Source: JALORV01 sp963780715
GTDB lineage: Bacteria > Pseudomonadota > Gammaproteobacteria > Burkholderiales > Burkholderiaceae_F
Direction of reading: 5' to 3'
DNA length: 64,000 nt
NCBI GenBank assembly: GCA_963780715.1
Contig: CAWADK010000027.1
Location: 1-64,000, forward strand
A program made the translations under genes and the position numbers. The notes below the pieces were generated by a model. That model was given only the letters and a program-made list of their open reading frames with translations. It made no database searches and was not told the DNA's origin. Within the stretch, counting starts at the first letter, position 1, and each line of letters begins with the position of its first letter. Positions 1-8,143 of the stretch are shown here, in pieces.

Positions 1-41
1 AGAGAATTCGCGATACGCTTGGTCGCCCGCAGCGCAAAGGC

Positions 42-365
42 ATGCTGGACGAAACAGTGTCTGCGGAGCCCAGCCAAGGTCGGGTTGAATCCTTGATTGC
101 GATCCCAACAGCCCTTTCCGGTCCCATCACGATCGTCCTGATCGTGCTCCTCGGCGTCTTTGTATATCCGTGGCTGCTCGGACGCCGTTACGGGCGCACG
201 CTCATCGCTATTTCGACGCTGCTGCTCGCCGCTTTGTTCATGGCGTTTGAGGCTGGCACCGAAGCGGCGACCGTGACACGCATCGTCCTGGCGGGACTGC
301 TCGGTCTCGCACCGGCCGTCGCCGGCATCATCGTCGTACGACTGCAGCGTCGCGCACCGCCATGA
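42..365 (+). CDS. Small membrane protein, possibly the 3' end of a larger gene
   Basis: 107 residues from the ATG at 42. Three hydrophobic stretches, at about residues 27-45, 53-68 and 79-98, suggest a three-pass inner-membrane protein. The C-terminus is short and basic (RLQRRAPP). The same frame is open without a stop from the left edge (position 3) to this ATG and reads as plausible coding sequence, so the true start may lie outside the window and this may be the membrane tail of a longer protein. I do not recognise the family and infer no function. The next gene starts about 110 bases downstream on the same strand. Confidence 0.5.
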   Translation: MLDETVSAEPSQGRVESLIAIPTALSGPITIVLIVLLGVFVYPWLLGRRYGRTLIAISTLLLAALFMAFEAGTEAATVTRIVLAGLLGLAPAVAGIIVVRLQRRAPP

Positions 366-475
366 AATGCTGCAAGGCCGGCTGCCGCGCTTGAATTGCC
401 GCGCGTTGGGCCGGCTTTTCGAGCGGATGCGCGCTTGGAACAAGCGGCGCGCTGCACTACGCTCGCGCTACCACT

Positions 476-688
476 TTGTCGGAAGACCCGATGCTTCCTT
501 GGCAGGAACTCTCGCTGAAAATCGCCGTCACGGCGCTGGTGCTGGCGGTGGTTTTGCCTCTGATCGGATTCGCCTTCACACGCGACGGCTCCGCGGGGCT
601 GCGTGCGCTGCGCACCGGCGCCATCCTGCTGGGCGTCGTCGCGCTGATCGCCGGCGTGGCCGCCGCGCTCGGGGAAGTCTGGCGCTAG
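476..688 (+). CDS. Small two-TM hypothetical membrane protein
   Basis: 70 residues if translation starts at the TTG at 476, or 65 from the ATG at 491. There are two clear hydrophobic helices (about residues 13-33 and 47-66) joined by a short loop rich in Arg and Gly. No enzymatic motif is visible. It lies on the opposite strand to the M48 protease that ends 28 bases downstream, so the two are convergent. The size and two-helix layout are typical of small inner-membrane proteins of unknown role. I cannot assign a family. Confidence 0.45.
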   Translation: MSEDPMLPWQELSLKIAVTALVLAVVLPLIGFAFTRDGSAGLRALRTGAILLGVVALIAGVAAALGEVWR

Positions 689-716
689 CGTACCTGTGCC
701 GGCGGCGGCGCAAGCA

Positions 717-2739
717 TCAGCCGGCTTCGGCCTCGAGTACCTGCGGCGGCAGCGGAGCGTCGAGCGCCGCGCAGATCATGCGCAGACTCGTTGCCGATCT
801 CCAGTTCGTCTCGCCATCCACGAAGGCAACGGCGGTCGCGGCCTTGATCAACTGTGGCTTGACGAGCGGCGCCAGCTGATTAAGCCGATCCAGCGCTGCC
901 GAGACGTCGTCGAGGCGGATGTCAGCTGCGGCGACCAGGTTCAGCTCGACGCCGCGCAGCGTGACGGCGCCGGCGTTGAACGCACGTTCGGCGCGCTCCG
1001 GCGCACGCACGGCGGCGACCAGAGAAAGCACCAAGCCGACTTCGCGTGACACCGGGGAAAGTTCCGCAAAGCGCACCGGTACCGCGCGACCGGCATCGGG
1101 ACCCAGGCGCCGCTTCAGTATCGTGAACAGCAGAAACTCGGGCACGGTCACGCGGCCATCGGCAGCGATCAGCAGATGCGCGGTGCGCAACAGCGACGAC
1201 CGCGCTTCACCCGGCAGCTTGCGCAGTGCCGGCATCGCGACATCCACCAGCGGCTGACGCGCGCCCGGCGGCAGGCGCTGGATCTGCTCGTGGTAGCCAT
1301 CGGCGAGTGCCGCCGCTTCGGCGCCGAAGACCTCGGCGATCAGCGCCCGTTGCTGCCCGTGCAGTTCCTGGTCCTGGTCGACCAGCATGGCCAGCGCGAG
1401 CAGCTGCGCACCCATGCCGTCGCTGGCTGCGCGCCGCAAGGACTCGACCAGCGCGCGCTGCGCCTCGTCGAGCGCAAAGTCCCGATTGCGCGGCGGCCGT
1501 ACGGTTCCTATCTCCGCGGCCACGTTTGCGGCAGCGGCGGCGCCGGCGGCCATCAGACCCGCGACCGGACTGGTGCGCTCGGGCAGCGCTTCGGCAGACT
1601 GCGCCGCCGCGGCCAGACTGGCCGACGGCACATACTGAATCGGTGAGCGCCGTGTCGGTTCCTGCGTCGGCTCGAGGCCGCCGAGCGCGAGCGCGACGGC
1701 ATTCTCGGGCGCCGGCATGGCGCCGACGGCCCGGCCATAGATGCGTCGCAACCGCTCGTCCATCGGCGGATGGGTCGCGAAGATGCCACGCACGAAACTC
1801 GGTCGTGCAGCACCCAGGAACAGGTGCGAGAGCGATTCAGCCTGCGGATGATCGATCCGCGAGCCCAGCCCGGACTGCTCACTGAGGCCCGCGATCTTGC
1901 GCAGCGCTCCGCCGATGCCGTCCGGATTCCGAGTGAACTGCACGGCGCTGGCATCGGCCAGGAACTCGCGCTGCCGCGACACGCCCGCCTTGATGAGCCG
2001 GCCGAAGAAAACGCCGATATAGCCCAGCACCCATAACGCCAGGCCGGCCGCGACCAGGACCGCAATCGCGCTGCCGCTGCTGCGGTCGCCGCCACTGCGG
2101 CTGCGGCCGCCGAGTTCGAGCAGGAAGCGTCCGGCCAGCGCCACGATCAGCAGGCCGTAGAGCACGCCGATCAGCCGCAGGTTGAGCTTCATGTCGCCGT
2201 TGAGGATGTGTGAGAACTCGTGCGCGATGACGCCCTGCAGTTCGTCGCGGTTCAGTCGCGTCAACGTGCCGCGCGTGACGGCCACGATCGCATCGTCGAT
2301 CGAGTGCCCCGCGGCGAAGGCATTGATCGACGTTTCAGCGTCCATGACGAATACGCGCGGCATCGGCACGCCCGAGGCGATCGCCATCTCTTCGACGATG
2401 TTGACCAGCCGGCGGTCGAGCAGGTCACGCGTCGAGGTGTCCACTTCGCGCGCGCCCACCATCTGCGCCACCGCCACACCACCCGCCTTCAGGCGGTTCA
2501 TCTCGAGCAGCGTCCCGCCGAAGATCAGGCCGAGGACGACCACGGTGTTGGTGAAGTAGAAGCCGTTCGGCAGTGCGCCCGAGTACCACCGCAGGCCGAC
2601 CGGGGCCGCAGAACGTATGGAACAGCACGGTCGCCGCGACGTTGACGGCGATGACGATCGCGACCACCGCCAGCGCGAACAGCACGACGAGGCGCCGGCT
2701 GTTGCGCCGGGCGGCCTCCTGGTGTTCGAAGAAATTCAT
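717..2739 (-). CDS. M48 family metalloprotease with TerB-like C-terminal region (frameshifted near its 5' end)
   Basis: Membrane zinc metalloprotease of the HtpX/M48 type, expected to cut membrane or periplasmic proteins. The first helix is encoded from the ATG at 2739 (MNFFEHQEAARRN...). The frame then changes near 2601-2615, and the rest (from about 2600 down to 717) reads continuously with a second helix. The zinc motif HEFSH follows, with the third ligand region REFLADASA about 100 residues on. The C-terminal ~300 residues hold two TerB-like stretches (AADGRVTVPE, AFVDGETNW), which makes this longer than HtpX. A single extra base in the reference would explain the frameshift. It follows lemA by 67 bases, a common pairing. 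The catalytic body is intact. Confidence 0.85.
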
Positions 2740-2806
2740 CGTGCGCACGCCATGGGCACCGACCCGCGGGCCCGCCTGCCACGCCCGGGCCGGTCAGGCA
2801 GCGGCG

Positions 2807-3394
2807 TCAGAACTGGACGCGAACCGCCTTGCGCTCTTCTTCGCCCTCGGTGGCCTGCAACAGTTCGGCTGGCGCGAAGGAGAACATTCCGGCGATGACG
2901 TTGGTCGGGAACTGCTGGGACGCGGTGTTGTACGTCATTACCGAGTCGTTGAAGGCCTGCCGCGCGAACGAGATCTTGTTCTCGGTGCCCGTCAGTTCCT
3001 CGGTGAGCTGCATCATGTTCTGGTTAGCCTTCAGGTCCGGATAGGCCTCCACGAGTGCGAACAGGCGCGACAGCGCGCCCGAGAGGGCACCTTCGGCGAC
3101 GATCAGCCCCTGCATCGCATTGGCGCTGCCCGGGTCGGCCGCCGCCGCTGCGTTGGCCGTGACAGCCGAGTTGCGGGCGCTGATCACCCTTTCCAGGGTC
3201 TCGCGCTCGTGCTTCATGTAGCCCTTGGCGGTCTCGACCAGGTTGGGAATCAGGTCGTAGCGGCGCTTGAGCTGAACATCGATCTGCGCGAAGGCATTCT
3301 TGAACTTGTTGCGCAGGCTCACCAGCCGGTTGTAGGCGCCGACCACCCAGAACACGGCCACCGCGACAATGACCAGAACGAAAATCCAGCCCAT
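2807..3394 (-). CDS. lemA: LemA family protein
   Basis: About 195 residues from the ATG at 3394, which is preceded by a GGAGG ribosome-binding site; a longer frame up to 3442 lacks such a site. One N-terminal helix (GWIFVLVIVAVAVFWVVG) anchors the protein. The rest is the helical LemA domain with the typical opening NRLVSLRNKFKNAFAQIDVQ and the LIPNLVE motif. LemA proteins are inner-membrane anchored and of uncertain role. They often stand next to an M48 protease or TPM-domain proteins, as here, where the M48 gene follows 67 bases downstream on the same strand. Probably one transcription unit. Confidence 0.92.
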   Translation of the reverse strand: MGWIFVLVIVAVAVFWVVGAYNRLVSLRNKFKNAFAQIDVQLKRRYDLIPNLVETAKGYMKHERETLERVISARNSAVTANAAAAADPGSANAMQGLIVAEGALSGALSRLFALVEAYPDLKANQNMMQLTEELTGTENKISFARQAFNDSVMTYNTASQQFPTNVIAGMFSFAPAELLQATEGEEERKAVRVQF

Positions 3395-3917
3395 CTTGCC
3401 TCCCGTCAGGAACGTTCCCGCCGCCGACGCGCCGGTCGGCACATCGGGAGCGGCGCACTATAAGTCAAGGGGCCCACGACGCAATGGCTGAAGTGACCGT
3501 TGATCACCTTGCAGACGCCGGTGGCGATCCACGATGCGGACTCGAGCGGTGTTGCCTGCCTCTCGCGACCGACCGCTCAGGCGCGGGGTCTTCTAATGCA
3601 GAACCCCAAACCCAAAGGCGTCGCCCTGGCCAGTGCACGCAGCCGGTGTTGAATCCGCTCGGGGACGCCGCTTCGGTGTGGGGCGGCGGCGGGGCAGTGC
3701 CGGGCGCGCTGTCTGAGCGACCGCAGGAAGCGAGTTTCGCGCACGGCCCGCTGACGACCCGCAGCGCAAGGGAAGCCGGAGCGTCAGCGCAGGCCGTCCT
3801 CGTGCGGTCGCCTTTCTTTGCCTACTTTCTCTGGCGAAGCAAAGAAAGTAGGCGGCACCGCGCCGCGAGCGGTCGGTCGTGGAACGTCGAACGCCCGACC
3901 CGCGAAGCGCCGCCGAG
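3395..3917. other. Intergenic region (523 bp) with palindromic repeats, no gene
   Basis: I find no convincing gene here. The stretch between lemA (transcribed away, upstream of its start) and the 3' end of dolP contains low-complexity GC-rich sequence and, at 3811-3854, a strong composite palindrome. The part from about 3640 to 3810 resembles the degenerate intergenic repeats common in Burkholderiales and Xanthomonadales. The promoter of lemA should lie within the first ~100 bases, but no clear -35/-10 pair is visible. Confidence 0.5.
3811..3854. repeat. Composite intergenic palindrome (TTTCTTTG / GTAGGC type)
   Basis: Two nested inverted repeats share one loop. GCCTACTTTCT (3820-3830) pairs perfectly with AGAAAGTAGGC (3843-3853), and CTTTCTTTG (3812-3820) pairs with CAAAGAAAG (3840-3848). 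The two hairpins are mutually exclusive because their arms overlap. Dispersed elements with this sequence style are known in many beta- and gammaproteobacterial genomes. Only this copy is seen in the window. Confidence 0.7.
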
Positions 3918-4580
3918 CTACTTGGCGGGCGCCGTCGTGGCTGGCGCGGCCGGGGTCGCCGCAGGCGCCGCCGCCGGCGCCGAACTGCCCCCGATCGCCC
4001 GCCGGCGATCGACCTCCTCCTGGGTCGCGTACTCGAATACCTTCACGACCTGCTTCACCCCCGAAACCTTGCTGGCCACCAGCGCGGCCACCTGGCCTTC
4101 GCGTTCGGTGACATAGCCGAGCAGGTACACGATCTGACGCTCCACGACGATCTCGATCGAGTTGAACGCGATCTCCTTGGTATTGATGAACGAGCCTCGC
4201 ACCTTGGTTGCGAGCGCGGTGTCGGACGTCCGGTCCGACAGCGACGACGGCGGCGCGATCGCGAGTTCGTTGATGACCGCCCGCACGTTCAGGGAAGCGG
4301 CCGCGATCTCGCCGGCCTTGGCCTTCGCGGCCTCGTTCGGCACTTCGCCCGTCAGCAGAACGCGGCGATCGAAGCTGTTGACCGCGATGTGGACCGGCTG
4401 ATCCTTGAACGCGGTGCCGAGCTCATTGGCCAGGCGAAGCTGTATGGTCTGATCATCAACCTGGGCTCCCGTCGTGCGACGGTCCGTGACGACCATGGCG
4501 GTTCCTGCGACGACCACGGCCACCACGAGCGGCGCGCAGGCTGTCAGTGTGAGCGAGGCCGCGAGCGCTGCGCAGGCCAT
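3918..4580 (-). CDS. dolP: BON-domain outer-membrane lipoprotein DolP (YraP)
   Basis: 220 residues: a lipoprotein signal with lipobox LTAC (Cys at residue 15), two BON domains (about residues 40-105 and 115-190, both with the LLTGEV / YLLGYV turn), and an Ala/Pro-rich tail. DolP sits in the outer membrane at division sites and supports envelope integrity and BAM function. From the ATG at 4580 the signal peptide has no basic n-region and no Shine-Dalgarno. In another frame an ATG at 4602 has a GGAG site and encodes MKQSSST, ending where this frame begins. A one-base indel near 4580-4588 would therefore restore a normal lipoprotein start. It follows yraN by 36 bases; the usual diaA gene between them is absent. 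Confidence 0.88.
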   Translation of the reverse strand: MACAALAASLTLTACAPLVVAVVVAGTAMVVTDRRTTGAQVDDQTIQLRLANELGTAFKDQPVHIAVNSFDRRVLLTGEVPNEAAKAKAGEIAAASLNVRAVINELAIAPPSSLSDRTSDTALATKVRGSFINTKEIAFNSIEIVVERQIVYLLGYVTEREGQVAALVASKVSGVKQVVKVFEYATQEEVDRRRAIGGSSAPAAAPAATPAAPATTAPAK

Positions 4581-4616
4581 GCGTGCTAGAGGATTGCTTC
4601 ATCAGGACTCCAGGTC

Positions 4617-5012
4617 TCATGCCGCGAAGGCGTCGCGGATCCATTCGATTGTGCCATCGCCCGCGACAGTGACCACGTCGAAGCGGCACGGGGGCCAGCG
4701 CTCGCCGTAGCGCCCGAGCAGCCAGTGCTGCGCCGCGCGCATGAGCCGCTTCTGCTTGTGGCGGTCGACACTGGCGGCCGCACCGCCGAACGCATTGCTG
4801 CGCCTCATGCGCACTTCGACAAACAGGATCAGCTCGCGTTCCCGCGCGATGAGATCCAGTTCGCCTTCGGGATAGCGGACATTGCGTTCGATCAGCGCGC
4901 ATCCGTGGGCTGCGAGGTGGCGCGCAGCAGCGTCTTCGGCGGCGGCGCCCGCGCGCTGCTTTGGCGTGCGAACGCCGGTGGGCCGCCGCGCGCGGGGAAC
5001 CGCGGCCGCCAT
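4617..5012 (-). CDS. yraN: YraN family (UPF0102) nuclease-like protein
   Basis: 131 residues from the ATG at 5012, which overlaps the stop of the lpoA-like gene by one base (TGATG), so translation is probably coupled. It contains the UPF0102 core: ERNVRYPEGELDLIARE followed by FVEVRMRR, FGGAAASV and KQKRLMRAAQHWL. The fold is restriction-endonuclease-like, with a PD-(D/E)xK-type arrangement in which Arg replaces the usual Lys, as in many YraN proteins. Its biological role is unsettled; links to division and DNA processing have been proposed. The N-terminal ~15 residues are basic and Pro-rich. It belongs to the lpoA-yraN-dolP unit. Confidence 0.9.
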   Translation of the reverse strand: MAAAVPRARRPTGVRTPKQRAGAAAEDAAARHLAAHGCALIERNVRYPEGELDLIARERELILFVEVRMRRSNAFGGAAASVDRHKQKRLMRAAQHWLLGRYGERWPPCRFDVVTVAGDGTIEWIRDAFAA

Positions 5013-6127
5013 CAGCGCGCGATCTCGATGCGCTCGACCCTGCCGTCCCGGTAGATGGCCAGCAGTGGAGTGCGCTCGACGCGCAGCGACTGGTTGCGGT
5101 CGATCCGCAGGCGCCCCGTCACTCCGTCGAGGTCGAAGCGGCGATCGCCTTTCATCCACACGACGGCGATCCGGTAGGCATCGATGCCGAGTGCGTAGAG
5201 CCGGCTCAGCTCGGTGGAAAGTGGAATCGACGGGGCCGGATACACCATGACCGCGGGATGATCCGGTTGCAGCAGCCAGGGCATGTCGGTGAATCGCACG
5301 CCGTCGAGGTCGTGCGCCAGCGAGGCCGCGGTCGGCGAACTGCGCGGATCTCCCGCATACAGCATCGAGGTTCCGAAGACCTGCGCCTCGCGCGAGATCA
5401 TCCCCCGCAGTTGCGCCGCATCCCGCGCCGTGAGTGCCAGGAACACCGCTTCCAGCGTGGGCGCTGCCAGCAGCGCCGCGGCGCGCGCCGCCGTTTCGGG
5501 CGTCCACTCGACCTGGACGGGCACGTCCCCGGCAGCCCGTAAGGCGCTGACGTAGGCCTGCGCGATCCTGCGTTCGAGGCCACCCGGGGTGGACACGACC
5601 GCAACGCGGGGGCGTGCATCGGCGCGACGTGTGCCGACGAACTCGGACAACGCAACCTTCACGATGCGCTGTGCTTCGACCTCCAGTGACAACGCGACCG
5701 CCAGCATGTCGGGCGACGCACCACTGTCGAACTCCGGGAAATTCAATGCGACCAGGGGCGTCGTGGCTCGTCGCCCTTCGACGACGTCGTTCACCGCGGC
5801 GCGCGGCAAGGGGCCGACCACGACCCCGACGCCGCGCTCACGTGCCGAATTCAGTGCCGCGGCGAGTTGCTCGGAGCTGTCGTCTATTTCGACGACCTGG
5901 AGCGTGACGGTTTCGCCGGAGGCCCGGTGCGCAGCGAAGAAGCCGAGCCGCAGGGCTTCGGCCGGCCGGGCGAATCCGGTCGACTGCGCCGGCAGCAGCA
6001 GCACGACCGCCGGCCGGGCCGGGCCCGCCGCCGCCGGCGGCGTCTCCGTACTGGCCGGCTGCGCTTGCGCGCCACATGCGACACTTGCCGCCAGCAACAG
6101 GACGTGCAACCGAGAACGCAGGCGCAT
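5012..6127 (-). CDS. LpoA/LppC-like penicillin-binding protein activator
   Basis: About 371 residues from the ATG at 6127; an in-frame ATG at 6139 adds four residues. The protein begins with a signal peptide (hydrophobic core LHVLLLAASVACGAQA) and a Pro/Ala linker. A periplasmic-binding-protein-like fold follows (VVLLLPAQSTGFARPAEALRLGF, VVGPLPRAAV, RVAVVSTPG). It matches the C-terminal half of E. coli LpoA, which activates PBP1A; the N-terminal TPR half of LpoA is missing, as is usual outside enterics. The cysteine near residue 18 may be a lipidation site, but the lipobox is weak. It is divergent from rsmI and coupled to yraN, matching the rsmI-lpoA-yraN-dolP locus of many proteobacteria. 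Target synthase not inferable. Confidence 0.8.
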   Translation of the reverse strand: MRLRSRLHVLLLAASVACGAQAQPASTETPPAAAGPARPAVVLLLPAQSTGFARPAEALRLGFFAAHRASGETVTLQVVEIDDSSEQLAAALNSARERGVGVVVGPLPRAAVNDVVEGRRATTPLVALNFPEFDSGASPDMLAVALSLEVEAQRIVKVALSEFVGTRRADARPRVAVVSTPGGLERRIAQAYVSALRAAGDVPVQVEWTPETAARAAALLAAPTLEAVFLALTARDAAQLRGMISREAQVFGTSMLYAGDPRSSPTAASLAHDLDGVRFTDMPWLLQPDHPAVMVYPAPSIPLSTELSRLYALGIDAYRIAVVWMKGDRRFDLDGVTGRLRIDRNQSLRVERTPLLAIYRDGRVERIEIAR

Positions 6128-6179
6128 TGAACGGTCCATGGATCCGCGTGTTCAACCACGGCTCGACGGCCTGACCGTC

Positions 6180-7064
6180 ATGGCGGGGCTGGCCGAGCAG
6201 GAGTTGCCGGCTGGGGCATTGTATGTAGTTGGCTTGCCTATCGGCAATGCGGCCGACATCACGCTGCGCGCGCTGTGGGTACTGGCGCGCGTCGACGCGG
6301 TGGCGGCCGAGGACACGCGGGTCACGGCGCCGCTGCTGGCCCGCTACGGTATCGACACGCCGCTCGTGGCCGCGCACCAGCACAACGAGCGACGCCTGTC
6401 GGGCACCCTCGTCGAGCGACTACATGCTGGCCAGCGCATCGCGCTGGTGACGGACGCAGGAACGCCGGGCATCTCGGACCCCGGCGCGCTGATCGTGCGC
6501 GCCGCGCTCGACGCCGGGCGGCGCGTGATCCCGATTCCGGGCGCCTCGAGCACGGCGGCAGCCGTTTCCGCGGCCGGCCTCGTCGAGGGTCGTTTCCGTC
6601 ATGTCGGATTCCTGCCGACCGTCGCTCGCGAGCGCGAGCGACAGCTGCGCAGCATCGCGGCGGATCCTCAGGCCAGCGTCCTGTTCGAGGCCCCGCACCG
6701 CATTCGCGCGCTGCTGGCGATGCTGGCGGAACTGCTGGCCGCCGACCGCCGTGTCGTCATCGCGCGCGAACTCACCAAGAAGTTCGAGTCGATCTCCGCG
6801 CACCCGGCAGGCGCGCTGGCCGAACTGGCCGCCGAGGAACGCGGTGAGTACGTCGTGATCGTCGATGCGGCCCCCGCAGTCATCGCCCACGCGCTCGACG
6901 ACGCCGCTCGTAGGTGGCTCGAAGTGCTGCTGGAGGAACTGCCACCCGCGCGCGCTGCGGCGGTCGTCAGCCAGATGACGGGCGTGGCGCGCGAGACGGT
7001 TTACGAAGCGGCGCTGGAACTGCGTCGCGGAGCCGCACCCAGGCGCGAACGTACGCCCCGCTGA
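6180..7064 (+). CDS. rsmI: 16S rRNA 2'-O-ribose C1402 methyltransferase RsmI
   Basis: 294 residues from the ATG at 6180. This start places the LYVVGLPIGN motif 13 residues in, as in E. coli; an ATG at 6138 would add 14 residues and overlap the divergent lpoA start. It is a tetrapyrrole-methylase-type SAM enzyme: N-terminal GLPIGNAADIT, AAEDTR, VTDAGTPGISDPG, IPIPGASS, GFLP and FEAPHRI are all present. RsmI methylates C1402 of 16S rRNA in the decoding centre together with RsmH. The C-terminal ~45 residues carry the helical tail. It stands divergent from lpoA-yraN-dolP. High confidence. Confidence 0.96.
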   Translation: MAGLAEQELPAGALYVVGLPIGNAADITLRALWVLARVDAVAAEDTRVTAPLLARYGIDTPLVAAHQHNERRLSGTLVERLHAGQRIALVTDAGTPGISDPGALIVRAALDAGRRVIPIPGASSTAAAVSAAGLVEGRFRHVGFLPTVARERERQLRSIAADPQASVLFEAPHRIRALLAMLAELLAADRRVVIARELTKKFESISAHPAGALAELAAEERGEYVVIVDAAPAVIAHALDDAARRWLEVLLEELPPARAAAVVSQMTGVARETVYEAALELRRGAAPRRERTPR

Positions 7065-7135
7065 GGTCCCGCAGTGGGTGAGCGTGCCGGAGCGCGCCGC
7101 GAGCCGGCGGCCGCGGCGCTGTTCGGGGCCACTTT

Positions 7136-8143
7136 TCAGCGCAGCAGTATCGTCGTCGGACGTTCGAGCAGGCGCTCGAGTTCGCGCGCCAGCGACAGCG
7201 CGGAATCGCGATCCGACATCGTTCCGACTAGAACGCGGAACACGCCGCCGTCACGCTCGACCCGCGGCGCACGTGCGGGGATTTCCTCGGCAGTGTCTGC
7301 GAAGGCGAGCAAGGCCGCGGTGCGCCCGGCCAGCGCGTCTGCGTTGGACTCCTGCGCAAAGGCGCCGAGTTGCACGGACCAGCCGCGCGCCTGCTCCACC
7401 GCCATGGACGTCTCTCTCGGCAACGCGGCCGGGGCGGGGGTCGGCGTCGCGCCCGCGGCGTCGTTCGCAGCCGCAACGGCGGGTGCGGACACGACCGGCG
7501 GGCCTGGCTGGATCGACGCACTCGCACGCGGCCTGGCTGCCGGCGACGCTGCCGCCAGTGTCGGCGACGGGCTGGATCCGCCGCGTCGGTAGTCGCCACT
7601 CGCGATCTGGGCCGTCGTTATGCGCTCGATCTCGACTTCACCGGTGCCGGCGGCCGCGATCCCGAGCTTGGCGGCGGCCGCATAGGACAGATCGATGACG
7701 CGGTCATGCTTGAACGGACCCCGGTCGTTGACCCTCACGATGACACTGCGGCCGTTGCGCACATTGGTCACCCTGACATAGCTCGGCAGCGGCAATATCG
7801 GATGCGCCGCCGTCATGCCGAGCATGTCGTAGAGCTCGCCGTTCGCTGTCCGATTGCCGTGGAACTGGCGTCCGTACCAGGAGGCCATGCCGCGCTGGGT
7901 GAATGGCACGTCACCGCTCAACGGCGTGTACGTTCGACCGAGCGCCGTGTAGGGCTTGCTGGACCCCCGGTGCGGCGGCTCGACGCGCGGCACGGCATCG
8001 GGAATCGCGGCGACGTCAGCCGGCACCCGGTCCGGTGGCCCGTCGTCCTGGTAATAGACGCTCTTCTTCGATGGCGTCGTACTACAGGCCGCGAGCAGCA
8101 GGGCAAGCGCGGCGACCAGCAGCGGGCGCGCGCACGCCGCCAT
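7136..8143 (-). CDS. rlpA: Septal ring lytic transglycosylase RlpA with SPOR domain
   Basis: 335 residues from the ATG at 8143, whose first base overlaps the rodA stop (TGATG). Lipoprotein signal with lipobox LAAC, then a linker. The double-psi beta-barrel domain at about residues 75-185 carries the diagnostic GMASWYGRQFHGNRTANGE, RVTNVRNGRSVIVRVNDRGPF and IDLSYAAA. An Ala/Pro linker and a C-terminal SPOR domain (WSVQLGAFAQESNADAL ... FRVLVGTM) follow. RlpA cleaves denuded glycan strands at the septum, and SPOR binds those glycans. It ends the mrdA-rodA-rlpA unit and is convergent with rsmI. Longer frames starting at 8194 would put residues before the signal peptide and are less likely. Confidence 0.94.
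   Translation of the reverse strand: MAACARPLLVAALALLLAACSTTPSKKSVYYQDDGPPDRVPADVAAIPDAVPRVEPPHRGSSKPYTALGRTYTPLSGDVPFTQRGMASWYGRQFHGNRTANGELYDMLGMTAAHPILPLPSYVRVTNVRNGRSVIVRVNDRGPFKHDRVIDLSYAAAAKLGIAAAGTGEVEIERITTAQIASGDYRRGGSSPSPTLAAASPAARPRASASIQPGPPVVSAPAVAAANDAAGATPTPAPAALPRETSMAVEQARGWSVQLGAFAQESNADALAGRTAALLAFADTAEEIPARAPRVERDGGVFRVLVGTMSDRDSALSLARELERLLERPTTILLR

Noticed and set aside
188..457. Minus-strand open frame opposite the first small membrane gene
   Set aside because: High Arg/Ala/Ser content without hydrophobic or domain pattern; it is the usual GC-rich antisense shadow.
6128..6179. Possible RNase P RNA or other ncRNA between lpoA and rsmI
   Set aside because: The spacer is only about 50 bases, far too short.
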